From positions 1 to 20,881 of the forward strand of contig CAMWRL010000009.1 in assembly GCA_947176685.1 (NCBI GenBank): 20,881 nucleotides of DNA, in the 5' to 3' direction. A model generated the notes under the pieces. It was given only the letters and a program-made list of their open reading frames with translations, made no database searches and was not told the DNA's origin. Shown in pieces: positions 8,285 through 16,575 of this stretch. Position 1 is the stretch's first letter, and each line of letters starts with the position of its first letter. Origin of the DNA: an uncultured Ruminococcus sp. (GTDB lineage Bacteria; Bacillota; Clostridia; Oscillospirales; Ruminococcaceae). The position numbers were made by a program, and so were the translations under genes.

Positions 8285-8980
8285 TTGAAATCTGACTTTT
8301 TTCGGGGTATGTCACACGGCATACCAATAGCACTCGGTTATCTTTCTGTTTCGTTCGGATTCGGAATAAAAGCAGTAAACGCAGGTTTATCGGTTTTGAC
8401 CGCCTCTGCGATTTCAGCAACAAATCTTACTTCTGCCGGACAGGCTGCCGGAGTTGACGTAATCGCCGTTGGCGGTACGCTTATTGAAATGATTCTTGTC
8501 CAGCTCACTATTAATATAAGATATTCTCTTATGGCGTTATCTCTCTCCCAGAAGCTTGACAGGAAATTTTCACTTCCTCACCGACTTTTTGCGGCTTACG
8601 GAATAACTGACGAAATTTTTGCAGTATGTTCCGCCCAAAAACAGAAACTTACGCCTGCTTATATGTACGGTATGATTCTGATAGCGGCTGTCGGGTGGGT
8701 TACTGGTACGGCTCTGGGTGCAGCAGCCGGACAACTTCTGCCGGACAGTATTTCCAATGCTTTGGGGATTGTCCTCTATGGAATGTTTATTGCCGTTATC
8801 GTTCCGCCTGCACGTAAACAATTCAGTGTACTTATAGTTGTACTTCTTTCAGCTCTGATTAGTGTTATGTTCAGATTCCTGTTAACCAATGTTTCTTCCG
8901 GTTTTGCCGTAATCATAAGTGCTGTTGTAGCGTCCGTTATAGGTGCGGCATTTTTTCCGGTCAGGGAGGACAGTCAATGA
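8285..8980 (+). CDS. azlC: AzlC family branched-chain amino acid exporter, large subunit
   Basis: The TTG at 8285 has GAAAGGTG 8 nt upstream and gives the normal N-terminus (KSDFFRGMSHGIPIALGYL); the TTG at 8267 would place the ribosome site inside the gene. The 231-residue protein is hydrophobic with about six to seven membrane spans and carries the family pattern near residue 10-30 (the SHGIPI...SFGFG stretch). AzlC and AzlD together export branched-chain amino acids and analogues across the cytoplasmic membrane. The gene overlaps azlD by 4 nt (ATGA), so the subunits are coupled. I see no leucine-responsive regulator nearby. Confidence 0.9.
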   Translation: MKSDFFRGMSHGIPIALGYLSVSFGFGIKAVNAGLSVLTASAISATNLTSAGQAAGVDVIAVGGTLIEMILVQLTINIRYSLMALSLSQKLDRKFSLPHRLFAAYGITDEIFAVCSAQKQKLTPAYMYGMILIAAVGWVTGTALGAAAGQLLPDSISNALGIVLYGMFIAVIVPPARKQFSVLIVVLLSALISVMFRFLLTNVSSGFAVIISAVVASVIGAAFFPVREDSQ

Positions 8981-9279
8981 AAGTTGTTTTATATATAATC
9001 GTAATGGCTGTTGTTACATACCTGATACGTATGATTCCCTTTGCTTTCTTCCGCAGGAAAATTAAATCACGTTTTTTCAGAAGCTTTTTATATTATATAC
9101 CCTATGCGGTTCTGAGTGCTATGACTATTCCGGCTATCTTCTACAGTACCGGAAATATCGTTACTGCCATTGTCGGAACAGTTACGGCTTTTGTGCTGTC
9201 GTACTTTAATTTACCGCTTATTGTCGTGGCACTTTCCGCAACCGCTGCGGCTTTTATTTCCGGTATTATATTATTATGA
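8977..9279 (+). CDS. azlD: AzlD family branched-chain amino acid exporter, small subunit
   Basis: This 100-residue protein has about four hydrophobic segments and the AzlD signature TYLIRMIPFAFFRRKIKSRF near the N-terminus. It starts within the end of azlC (ATGA) behind a GGGAGG site. It is the small partner of AzlC in the membrane exporter. A strong terminator 10 nt after the stop closes the operon. Confidence 0.9.
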   Translation: MKVVLYIIVMAVVTYLIRMIPFAFFRRKIKSRFFRSFLYYIPYAVLSAMTIPAIFYSTGNIVTAIVGTVTAFVLSYFNLPLIVVALSATAAAFISGIILL

Positions 9280-9288
9280 ATTTTTTAT

Positions 9289-9332
9289 CTTCGGAAAATT
9301 GTTTATATTAAACAGTTTTCCGGAGTTTTTTT
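9289..9332 (+). terminator. Intrinsic terminator after azlD
   Basis: A 16-bp stem with G-U pairs (9289-9304 with 9310-9325), a 5-nt loop and seven T residues. Confidence 0.92.
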
Positions 9333-9410
9333 GTGCAGATATACAAATCTTAAAAAATTTTTTTCAATATTCAACGGTTTTCCATTGAAAAACCCCCTTT
9401 TTCTGCCCCC

Positions 9411-9435
9411 TTATGAACGGTGATTCTGTTCATAA
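9411..9435. repeat. 8-bp perfect inverted repeat before the phage-derived operon
   Basis: TTATGAAC (9411-9418) and GTTCATAA (9428-9435) flank a 9-nt spacer, ending 5 nt before the terS ribosome site. It could be an operator or an mRNA hairpin. I found no convincing sigma-A promoter between the azlD terminator and terS. Confidence 0.55.
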
Positions 9436-9457
9436 AATGAAAGGAGGTTTTTTATTT

Positions 9458-9940
9458 TTGCCTGTACGTAATTCCAAATCTTTTGCTTTCTGCTGCTACT
9501 ATGTTATGCTTGGTGACATCACGGAAGCCGCTGTAAGGGCAGGTTTCAGCAGAAATAACGCCCTCACTGAGGGTATAAAGCTTCTGGAGTCCGAAAACTG
9601 CCGGAAAACTATTTCACGTCTTAAAAATACCCTTTCCGATTACGGCAACGTTTCCGCAGGTCTCAAACGCCTTGCTTTCGGAAACTGCTCCGACGCTGTA
9701 TATCTGGTGTTTGCGGACGAACTTCCTCCGTCCGACGTTATTGAACGTCTTGACCTTTTCAATGTCTCCGAAATAAAAAGGGTCAAGGGCGGCGGAGTTG
9801 AAGTCAAGCTCTTTGACAGGCTGAAAGCTCTCGAAAAACTTTTTGAACTTGAAAACTCTTTCTCCGACAGGGACAAAGCCGCTGATTTAATCAAGGCTCT
9901 TTCCGATTCGGCTGAGGACGGTGAACCTGTTGACAATTAA
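9458..9940 (+). CDS. Phage terminase small subunit
   Basis: The TTG at 9458 has a consensus AAGGAGG 10 nt upstream; the ATG at 9413 lies in front of that site and inside the inverted repeat. The 160-residue protein begins PVRNSKSFAFCCYYVMLGD and has a helix-turn-helix-like N-terminus (ITEAAVRAGFSRNNALTEG), as in PBSX/SPP1-type small terminases, followed by a middle region and a charged helical C-terminus (RLKALEKLFELENSFSDRDK). The subunit recognises DNA to be packaged and recruits the large terminase. It opens the phage-derived operon and overlaps the large subunit by 20 nt. Confidence 0.75.
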   Translation: MPVRNSKSFAFCCYYVMLGDITEAAVRAGFSRNNALTEGIKLLESENCRKTISRLKNTLSDYGNVSAGLKRLAFGNCSDAVYLVFADELPPSDVIERLDLFNVSEIKRVKGGGVEVKLFDRLKALEKLFELENSFSDRDKAADLIKALSDSAEDGEPVDN

Positions 9941-11177
9941 CAAGCTTTCAAAAAAACAAAAACTTACTATGAACTGGTGGAAAAATCCAAAGTACTCCGA
10001 TTATGACGCCGTTATATGTGACGGCGCTGTAAGAAGCGGCAAAACTCTTTCAATGTCTCTAGGGTTTGTATTCTGGGCTTCGTCAAGTTTTCAGGGAAAC
10101 GCTTTCGCCGTATGCGGCAAAACCGTTACTTCACTGCGCCGCAACGTCATTACTCCTCTTATACCCGTCTTGAAAGAATACGGCTTTACGTGCGTTGAAA
10201 AAGTTAGTAGAAACTACATTGACATTACTTTTCTCGGTAAAACAAATCGTTTCTATCTGTTCGGCGGTAAGGACGAGGGTTCGGCTTCTCTTATTCAGGG
10301 TATGACACTTTCGGGCGTTTTCCTTGATGAGGTCGCTTTAATGCCACGCTCTTTTGTTGAGCAGGCTCTTGCAAGATGTTCTGTCAATAACTCAAAAATG
10401 TGGTTCAACTGCAATCCCGACAATCCCTCCCACTGGTTCTACAACGAATGGATTAAAAAATCGTCTCAGAAAAACGCCCTTTATATTCACTTCACTATGG
10501 ACGACAACCCGTCTCTTTCCACAAAACTCAAAAACCGTTATAAACGTCTTTACTCCGGTACTTTCTATGACCGTTTCGTGCTTGGCAAGTGGACGGCTTC
10601 GGAAGGTATCGTATACACTATGTTCAACAAGGAACTCCACGTTTACAGCGGTGATGTACAGTGCGAACGCTTTGTTATATCATGCGATTACGGTACAGTT
10701 AATCCGTCTTCTTTCGGTTTGTGGGGACTTTACAACAACGTCTGGTACAGAATCAGGGAATACTATTATTCCTCGAAAAAAACAGGCGTTTCCCGTACAG
10801 ACGAGGAACATTATACTGCTCTTGAAAATCTTGCCGCAAATCTTAATATCAGTCGGGTTATCGTTGACCCGTCTGCCGCAAGTTTTATTGAGTGTATCCG
10901 CAGACACAATAAATTCAGAGTGGTTAAAGCCAACAACGATGTAATTACTGGTATACGTCACGTAAGCACCGCACTCAAACAAAACAAACTGCGTTTCAAT
11001 GAAAGCTGTACAGACATTATAAGGGAGTTTTCACTCTACTGCTGGAATGAAAAATCGGGCAATGATGCTCCTGTCAAGGAAAATGACCACGCTATGGACG
11101 ATATGCGGTATTTTGTTATGTATATTCTTGTAAATGACAATAAGGACGATTTTTACGCTATCTCCGTAGCAAGATAA
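9921..11177 (+). CDS. Phage terminase large subunit
   Basis: This 418-residue protein is a complete packaging motor of the PBSX/SPP1 type. The Walker A motif reads GAVRSGKT (residues 35-42) and Walker B GVFLDEVALM. The C-terminal RNase H-like nuclease carries its expected acidic residues in SCDYGTVNP, VIVDPSAA and HAMDDMRYF. It should cut DNA and drive it into the prohead through the portal. The start is uncertain: GTG at 9921 is only 4 nt from GAGG, while TTG at 9930 is 13 nt from it; the choice changes three residues. No motif is missing, so the enzyme could be active. Confidence 0.92.
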   Translation: MNLLTINKLSKKQKLTMNWWKNPKYSDYDAVICDGAVRSGKTLSMSLGFVFWASSSFQGNAFAVCGKTVTSLRRNVITPLIPVLKEYGFTCVEKVSRNYIDITFLGKTNRFYLFGGKDEGSASLIQGMTLSGVFLDEVALMPRSFVEQALARCSVNNSKMWFNCNPDNPSHWFYNEWIKKSSQKNALYIHFTMDDNPSLSTKLKNRYKRLYSGTFYDRFVLGKWTASEGIVYTMFNKELHVYSGDVQCERFVISCDYGTVNPSSFGLWGLYNNVWYRIREYYYSSKKTGVSRTDEEHYTALENLAANLNISRVIVDPSAASFIECIRRHNKFRVVKANNDVITGIRHVSTALKQNKLRFNESCTDIIREFSLYCWNEKSGNDAPVKENDHAMDDMRYFVMYILVNDNKDDFYAISVAR

Positions 11178-11219
11178 TAAAACTTTATCACCGTTCAAAT
11201 ATTTTTTAAAGGAGGAAAA

Positions 11220-12290
11220 ATGAAATTCTTTAAAAAGAAATCCATACCGGAAGCTTCTCCGGAATTTACTGCCGCTTACCGCAATTCAGCTCTGCCAATG
11301 CGTTTTCCGGACGTTATAGAGCCTTTTGAAAAAGAACTCTATGACCGTTTAAGAAATGCTGTTCCGATTATTGATGCGGCTCTTATGAAAATTATCCGTC
11401 TGACCGGAGGTTTCAAAGTCGTATGCTCTGACGAAAGACTACAACCGGAACTTGATAATTTTCTGGACAGCATTCTTACTTATGGAAGTGCAGTCGGTGA
11501 AATAGTCCCCGATTCTTCCGGAAAGTCTGTCGCAGGCTTATGGAACGGCGATGTTTCAAAAATAACCATCTCATATGGTTCAAATCCGTTCTGCCGTAAG
11601 TATTCCATAAGAGACAACAGCGGTCACGAAAAAATCATTCCGCACCCCGAAAGGATTATGTATTCCGCACTTACAGGTGGCAGACCGCTTTTGCGTGGCG
11701 TTCCTGCACTTACAAGTATTCTGATGAGGATTTACGAATGTATCGGACAGAATTTTGACCGTGCCGGAAACGTCCGCTATGCCGTGACTTACAAACCGTC
11801 GTCCGAAAACGAGTACACCTATTCCCGTGAACGTGCCGTGCAGATTGCCAAAGAATGGTCTGACGCTATGAAATCTTCTGCCGGAGGTCAGGTCAAGGAC
11901 TTTGTGGCAGTCGGGGATGTTGACATTAAAGTAATCGGTGCGGAAAATAAACTCTTTGATACTAATATTCCGGTGCGTCAGCTTCTGGAACAGATTATAT
12001 CAAAGTTATCAATACCGCCGTTCCTGCTCGGTCTTAACTGGAGCTCTACTGAAAGAATGTCTTCACAACAGGCTGATATTCTTACTTCTGAAATGGAGTA
12101 TTACCGCCGACTGCTTACTCCGGTGATATGCAGTATCGCTGAAGCTTTTGTTTACTCAACAGGAAACAATGCCGTTTGTCGTGTCGAATGGGACAACATC
12201 AACTTACAGGACGAGTCAGCCCTCGCCGAAGCACGCCTTAAAAACGCTCAGGCAAGGGAAATTGAAATGCGTCTTGAAAATCTTATCTGA
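11220..12290 (+). CDS. Phage portal protein
   Basis: A textbook AAGGAGG lies 4 nt before the ATG. The 356-residue protein matches portal proteins in its C-terminal half: an IPPFLLGLNWSSTERMSSQQ-type motif followed by a long helix (YYRRLLTPVICSIAEAF), and a middle domain beginning RGVPALTSILMRIYECI. Portals form the dodecameric ring at one capsid vertex through which DNA enters. At 356 residues it is shorter than typical portals of about 420-500, with little beyond the stem/clip region. It sits directly after the terminase, in the usual order. Confidence 0.82.
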   Translation: MKFFKKKSIPEASPEFTAAYRNSALPMRFPDVIEPFEKELYDRLRNAVPIIDAALMKIIRLTGGFKVVCSDERLQPELDNFLDSILTYGSAVGEIVPDSSGKSVAGLWNGDVSKITISYGSNPFCRKYSIRDNSGHEKIIPHPERIMYSALTGGRPLLRGVPALTSILMRIYECIGQNFDRAGNVRYAVTYKPSSENEYTYSRERAVQIAKEWSDAMKSSAGGQVKDFVAVGDVDIKVIGAENKLFDTNIPVRQLLEQIISKLSIPPFLLGLNWSSTERMSSQQADILTSEMEYYRRLLTPVICSIAEAFVYSTGNNAVCRVEWDNINLQDESALAEARLKNAQAREIEMRLENLI

Positions 12291-12313
12291 CTTTATTATG
12301 GAGGTATGTTTTT

Positions 12314-13279
12314 ATGTACAATGATATTAAACTTGAAAAAGGTCTTTACAATCTCAGTGAAAAATCTTTCACTTCTGCTCTTGAGGAACTCGACCCGTCT
12401 TCCGCTTACTGCGGTACTCCTATGGAAAAGCTTGACGCTTTTGAAAGACAGCTCAAGCGTTTCAACATCAGAATCGCCGGTCAGGGCTGCGACCGTGTGG
12501 AAAAGTTCTTTACCTCAACCGAAAGTGCTGTACTCTTTCCGGAATTTGTTACACGCTGTATCAGAAAGGGCTTTGAGGAAACTATTCTTTCCTCAGTATG
12601 CGCCGCACAGACTGTAAGCGGAAGCTCTCAGTATCTCGGCTGCGTACTTGATGATACTGCTGAATATACTACTTCTGCACAGGCTGCAACGCTTCCGACA
12701 GCTACCGTCAAGGAAAGTACTACCGCTATCACCCTTTCAAAATACGGCAGACTTATCAACGCTTCATATGAGGCTGTACGTCAGCAGAGACTTGACGTTT
12801 TCGGCGTAATGCTCAGAAGTATCGGCGTTAAACTTGCTGTTGCCGTTGTCAAGAGTGCCGTTAATGTCCTCAAAACCGGCGCAGATTCTGTTACAGCAAC
12901 ATCACTTACTTATGACGCTCTCGCAAAACTTTATGGAAGTTTCGACTGCTTCAATATGACCACTGTACTTGCTTCTCCGGCTTCTGCTTCAAAGATTGTC
13001 GCTATGGAACAGCTTTCAGATACTTCCGCAGACGCAGACGGTAAAATGGTTCTCCCGTTCGGCTCTGAACTCATCAAGACTTCCGCCGTTGCCGAAAACA
13101 CCATTATCGGTCTGGACAGGAATTTTGCTCTTGAATTTGTCACAAGTTCAAATCTCGTTATGGAAACCGACAAGCTTATTGACCGTCAGCTTGACCAGAT
13201 TACAGTGTCCATTACCTGCGGCTTCAGAAAAATCACTCCCGATGCCGTAAAGGTTCTTACAATCTCCTCCTCCACGTAA
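12314..13279 (+). CDS. Major capsid protein, HK97-like fold
   Basis: GGAGGT lies 8 nt before the ATG. The 321-residue protein looks like an HK97-fold coat protein. It has a helical N-arm, an extended-loop region (about 115-145, rich in Thr and Ala), a spine-helix-like segment (LINASYEAVRQQRLDVFGVM) and an A-domain with VLASPASASKIVAM and an LPFGSELIKTS strand. The C-terminal strands read ETDKLIDRQLDQITVSITCG. There is no large cleavable N-terminal scaffold, and no separate scaffolding gene is visible. It lies before the protease, the reverse of the common portal-protease-capsid order. A stable hairpin follows. Confidence 0.78.
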   Translation: MYNDIKLEKGLYNLSEKSFTSALEELDPSSAYCGTPMEKLDAFERQLKRFNIRIAGQGCDRVEKFFTSTESAVLFPEFVTRCIRKGFEETILSSVCAAQTVSGSSQYLGCVLDDTAEYTTSAQAATLPTATVKESTTAITLSKYGRLINASYEAVRQQRLDVFGVMLRSIGVKLAVAVVKSAVNVLKTGADSVTATSLTYDALAKLYGSFDCFNMTTVLASPASASKIVAMEQLSDTSADADGKMVLPFGSELIKTSAVAENTIIGLDRNFALEFVTSSNLVMETDKLIDRQLDQITVSITCGFRKITPDAVKVLTISSST

Positions 13280-13291
13280 GAGATTTTCTAC

Positions 13292-13320
13292 AGGGGAACG
13301 TATTTTTTATACGTTCCCTT
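13292..13320 (+). other. Stable stem-loop between capsid and protease genes
   Basis: A perfect 10-bp stem (GGGAACGTAT, 13294-13303, with ATACGTTCCC, 13309-13318) around TTTTT extends to 12 bp with a G-U and an A-U pair. No T-run follows, so it is more likely an mRNA stabiliser or partial attenuator that sets capsid expression above the downstream genes. Confidence 0.7.
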
Positions 13321-13345
13321 GAATTGAATGAAAGGACGGTTTTTT

Positions 13346-14179
13346 ATGAATAAAGAAACTCTTGAAAAAATAAACAAGTTCACCCGAAGACCCTTTACAG
13401 AGGATGAAATTTATACTTTTTCCGTCATTCTCTGCGACAACGACATTGACCGTGACTATGAACGTTTTTCCGGAAACGCTCTTGAAACGCTTGCTAAAAG
13501 CTTTGTCGGAAAAACGGGTATTTTTGACCACAACCCGACCACTTCAAACCAGAATGCACGCATATTTGATACCGAAATCGTTACAGACGGTTCACGCAAA
13601 ACAAAAACAGGTGAATCCTATAAATATCTCAAAGCAAATGCGTATATGGTTCGCACTGCTGACAACGAAACTCTTATTTCAGAAATTGACGGCGGTATCA
13701 AAAAAGAAGTAAGTATTTCGTGCAGTGCCGCAAGCCGTAAGTGTTCGATATGCGGAAACGACAGGTCAGCAGGCGGCTGCGCACACATAAAGGGCAGAAT
13801 GTACAGCAATAAAATGTGTCATACTGTTTTGGACAACATTACTGACGCTTATGAATGGAGTTTTGTTGCCGTGCCTGCTCAGGTCAACGCAGGCGTTACA
13901 AAACGTTCCGCAAATTATGGAAACATTTCTGCACACTCCGAAACAGATATTACCGCCGCTGATAACGAGTTACGCCGTGATATTTGTCGTCTGGCTTTCT
14001 TTACAGGCGGAAAAACCGCTGTTGATAACGCTATGATTTCCGCTGAATGTATGAATACCAGTCAGCTTATAAATATGAAAAAGTCTTTTGAAAAGAGTGC
14101 GTTGTCAAACGGAATTGAAGTCCAGCTTATGCCCGACAAGGATAATGATTTTTCCGCTGACGAATTTTCAATGAAATAA
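13346..14179 (+). CDS. Prohead-protease-like protein with zinc-knuckle insert
   Basis: The ATG at 13346 has AAGGA 9 nt upstream; the in-frame ATG at 13328 lies before it. The 277-residue protein resembles phage prohead proteases of the HK97/U35 type. A first strand (IYTFSVILCDNDIDRDYE) is followed by GIFDHNP with a candidate catalytic histidine. The candidate catalytic serine lies in KKEVSISCSA, and the family-like EWSFVAVPAQ motif follows. Between serine and motif is a cysteine cluster (CSICGND...GGCAHIKG...KMCH) that could bind zinc; similar inserts occur in proteases of clostridial phages. The C-terminal 80 residues are variable-looking. Such proteases mature the capsid by cleaving scaffold or capsid arms. 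Confidence 0.7.
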   Translation: MNKETLEKINKFTRRPFTEDEIYTFSVILCDNDIDRDYERFSGNALETLAKSFVGKTGIFDHNPTTSNQNARIFDTEIVTDGSRKTKTGESYKYLKANAYMVRTADNETLISEIDGGIKKEVSISCSAASRKCSICGNDRSAGGCAHIKGRMYSNKMCHTVLDNITDAYEWSFVAVPAQVNAGVTKRSANYGNISAHSETDITAADNELRRDICRLAFFTGGKTAVDNAMISAECMNTSQLINMKKSFEKSALSNGIEVQLMPDKDNDFSADEFSMK

Positions 14180-14191
14180 GAGGTGCATTTT

Positions 14192-14557
14192 ATGAATATC
14201 GAATCTATCAAAACACTTTTCACGCTTTTTTCCGGTGAGGACGTTTCTGAAAAATACACTCCTCTTATAACGCTTTCCGTTTCGGAAGTCGAAAAAATGT
14301 TGCTTCCTGAAGCAGACCCTTCGGATATAAGACTTGATTTTCTTTGTGCCGCTGTTGTAAATCACCGTCTGCAACAGATTAATTCAGCCCGTGAACGCTC
14401 TGAATTTACCGTTGCCGGAAAAATGCTTACAGTTTCTCAGAACACAGCCCTTGCGTATTCTGAAAAGCTTCTGCGTGACTATATGAATCTCTGTTCGGAA
14501 CTCATAAGGCAGAAAACTTTTGTATTTATGGGCTTTTCGGATATGTCGGAGGAATGA
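14192..14557 (+). CDS. Small head-tail connector-like protein
   Basis: AGAGGTG lies 6 nt before the ATG, 12 nt after the protease gene. The 121-residue protein is mostly helical (SVSEVEKMLLPEADPSDIRL, then LDFLCAAVVNHRLQQINSAR) with a central beta-like patch (FTVAGKMLTVSQNTA). Size, helix pattern and position right after the capsid genes suit an HK97 gp6/SPP1 gp15-type connector. The assignment rests mainly on position; no residue motif proves it. Confidence 0.55.
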   Translation: MNIESIKTLFTLFSGEDVSEKYTPLITLSVSEVEKMLLPEADPSDIRLDFLCAAVVNHRLQQINSARERSEFTVAGKMLTVSQNTALAYSEKLLRDYMNLCSELIRQKTFVFMGFSDMSEE

Positions 14558-14560
14558 TTT

Positions 14561-14971
14561 ATGATTAATTCTGTCATAAATGAAATTATACAGAAAATTT
14601 CCCGAAACGGTACAGTACCGGTTTACAGTTCATTTGACGCAGTTTCGGTTGAAAGAAAAAACAGACATTTTTTTACAATTGTCGGTGTTGACTCCTTTGA
14701 ACTCCAGACGCCTATTTATTCGGAGTTTACAATATTCGCACCCTATAAGGCTGACGTTGATATAAACGTTACTGCTCCGGAAAGCTGTCCTCTACGGAAT
14801 TTATACGAATATTTTTCCGAAAACATAAAGCCTGCTGTTATGGAAATCTCTGGTATGAACTGTTCAATGAAAAAGGTTTCCGTTAAACACGACTCCAATA
14901 TAAACCGCTTTGTACTTACCGCAAGGCTTTCCGTAAGCGGTATTGACAGGCTTGAAAGGAGCAGCGAATGA
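14561..14971 (+). CDS. Phage tail-completion-like small protein
   Basis: GGAGG in the end of the previous gene lies 8 nt before this ATG. The 136-residue protein has an N-terminal helix (INSVINEIIQKISRNG), then alternating strands and a helix (PLRNLYEYFSENIKPAVMEI). This is the alpha-beta layout of small tail-terminator or minor tail proteins that follow connectors in phage operons. It overlaps the next gene by 4 nt. I do not recognise a specific family. Confidence 0.45.
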   Translation: MINSVINEIIQKISRNGTVPVYSSFDAVSVERKNRHFFTIVGVDSFELQTPIYSEFTIFAPYKADVDINVTAPESCPLRNLYEYFSENIKPAVMEISGMNCSMKKVSVKHDSNINRFVLTARLSVSGIDRLERSSE

Positions 14972-15354
14972 GCGTTATAAATCCACGGGAATCAGTTCCT
15001 GTTACAATCGGAAATGTCACTTTGTACTGCGAAAAATTCAAGGCTTCAGGCATAAAGGCTTTTTCTGAACAGAATACGGTTTCCGGAAACGAAATTATAA
15101 CTAATTCCGGAAAAAAAGCTGTACGGATTATTTTAAACGGAAGAATAATATGCGATAATTCCATGGATTTTCTTGTAAGCGTAAACAACCTTATGTACAG
15201 TACTGAAAAATTCAGTATAGAATATAAAAATACAGTTTTCGGACAGTGTCAGGTGCAGTCCTTTGTCGTGGATGACCGGAATGAAGATTTCATTTCGGCT
15301 GTCGTAACGCTGATAACTACGGAAGTATCAACGAAAAGCGGTGAATCAGAATGA
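14968..15354 (+). CDS. Beta-rich phage tail or baseplate-like protein
   Basis: The 128-residue protein starts in the end of its upstream neighbour (ATGA) and overlaps the next gene the same way. It is mainly beta, with a pattern (KKAVRIILNGRIICDNSMDF, then FSIEYKNTVFGQCQVQSF) like the N-terminal domains of baseplate or DNA-circularisation proteins of contractile-tailed phages. It directly precedes the hub-like gene, as small baseplate adaptors often do. The family is not certain; a minimal tube protein is an alternative. Confidence 0.45.
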   Translation: MSVINPRESVPVTIGNVTLYCEKFKASGIKAFSEQNTVSGNEIITNSGKKAVRIILNGRIICDNSMDFLVSVNNLMYSTEKFSIEYKNTVFGQCQVQSFVVDDRNEDFISAVVTLITTEVSTKSGESE

Positions 15355-16271
15355 ATGTGAATATTATACTTAAAAATTCTGACGGTTCTGAAATGAGTTA
15401 TGATAAAATTCTTTCTTTTTCATTCCACAAGGACATTTACCAGTCATATACATCATTGGGAGCAAGGTTTTCCGGAGATATTTCAGCACCGGAAAACGTT
15501 ACCGAAATTATTTTAACAATAGACAACAGGACTGTCCATCACGGACTTGCAGACAATATTTCTGTTACAACATCTGCCGGCGGTTCGGTTATTTCGGTTT
15601 CGTCAAGAAGTTTCACCTCCCTGCTTATCCAGAACCAGATTGAAACAGGTCTGAAAACGGATATTTCAATAAACGACCTGATAGGAAGTTTCTATACACT
15701 TCCCTATGTAACGCATCAGGACAGTTCGTCAAAAAGTTATATCTATATAAAAAGCAACTCAAATATGTGGGACGGCATTGTTAATATTGCGTATAAGATT
15801 CACGGAACGTACCCCTATATCAGAGGAACTAATCATATTATGCTGTCTCCGGTTGAAAATCCGTATCTGTTTGAATATTCCGACAGCGATATTATTTCAA
15901 GAGGAATTGCCACAGCTGAAAAACGTCTGATGAGTCATTTTCATATGTCAGATTTAAACGGCGATTACGGAGAGTTTGAACTTGAAGACAATGATGTTAT
16001 TTCACATAATATCGTCCGTCATCGTTTCTTTGAACTGGACAGGCAGTTTCTGTATAATCCGCAGCAGGCTCTTGAATACCGTTCAAAGTATTCGTCACGA
16101 GGCAGAAAAAAAGTTTTCTGCACATACAGCGGTTACAGGGGCGAAGACCTGTCCGATACGGCGGCTTTCGGCACGGTACAGAACAAACGCATAGGCACAA
16201 TCACAATAACTGGAAGCAGTTCCGGAATAATCACGGAAATAGGCGTGTATAAGGACAAGTTTCTCGAATGA
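15351..16271 (+). CDS. Phage baseplate hub-like protein (gpD/XkdQ type)
   Basis: The 306-residue protein begins with beta strands, then has a segment (VSSRSFTSLLIQNQIETGLK) matching the position of the conserved loop of hub proteins (Mu gp44, P2 gpD, PBSX XkdQ). The following SNMWDGIVNIAYKIHGTYPY pattern corresponds to the hub's second subdomain helix. In complete contractile tails this protein caps the tube and holds the spike. Here no tube, sheath or tape-measure gene accompanies it. The last 60 residues are basic, with an RSKYSSRGRKK run. The role is inferred from these patterns and gene order. Confidence 0.6.
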   Translation: MNVNIILKNSDGSEMSYDKILSFSFHKDIYQSYTSLGARFSGDISAPENVTEIILTIDNRTVHHGLADNISVTTSAGGSVISVSSRSFTSLLIQNQIETGLKTDISINDLIGSFYTLPYVTHQDSSSKSYIYIKSNSNMWDGIVNIAYKIHGTYPYIRGTNHIMLSPVENPYLFEYSDSDIISRGIATAEKRLMSHFHMSDLNGDYGEFELEDNDVISHNIVRHRFFELDRQFLYNPQQALEYRSKYSSRGRKKVFCTYSGYRGEDLSDTAAFGTVQNKRIGTITITGSSSGIITEIGVYKDKFLE

Positions 16272-16291
16272 TATTTTCAGCATACAGTATA

Positions 16292-16310
16292 TAAAGGGTA
16301 TAGCCCTTTA
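16292..16310 (+). other. Stem-loop upstream of the FeoA-domain gene
   Basis: Perfect 7-bp arms TAAAGGG and CCCTTTA surround TATAG. A-runs, not T-runs, follow, so it is not an ordinary terminator; it lies 13 nt before the GGGAG ribosome site at 16323 and could affect translation. Confidence 0.5.
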
Positions 16311-16332
16311 AAAAAATAATCGGGAGCTTTTT

Positions 16333-16575
16333 ATGGAAAACCTTACCGGAATGGACACCCTCAGGGAGGGGGACAAAGGACAGGTTGAAAAAATGCTTGT
16401 CAGCGGAAAAATGCGCAGCCGCTTGTGTGACCTTGGACTGATAGAGGGAACGTGTATTGAATGTCTGCACAAAAATCACGGACTTTCGGCTTATCTGATA
16501 AGGGGGGCGGTTATTGCCCTGCGTAAGGAAGACACTTCAGTTATAACTGTCAGAAAAACAAAAGCTGATACATGA
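16333..16575 (+). CDS. Stand-alone FeoA-domain protein
   Basis: This 80-residue protein is a single FeoA (SH3-like) domain. It has the starting TLREGDKGQVEKM strand, the signature RSRLCDLGLIEGT, and the final IALRKEDTSVITV strands. In iron uptake FeoA is a small cytoplasmic accessory to the FeoB GTPase transporter, but no FeoB is in this window and the neighbours are phage structural genes. It has its own ribosome site (GGGAG, 6 nt) 61 nt after the hub-like gene, and the stem of a terminator overlaps its last codons. The domain call is strong; iron transport is doubtful, and a regulatory or scaffold role is possible. Confidence 0.82.
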   Translation: MENLTGMDTLREGDKGQVEKMLVSGKMRSRLCDLGLIEGTCIECLHKNHGLSAYLIRGAVIALRKEDTSVITVRKTKADT

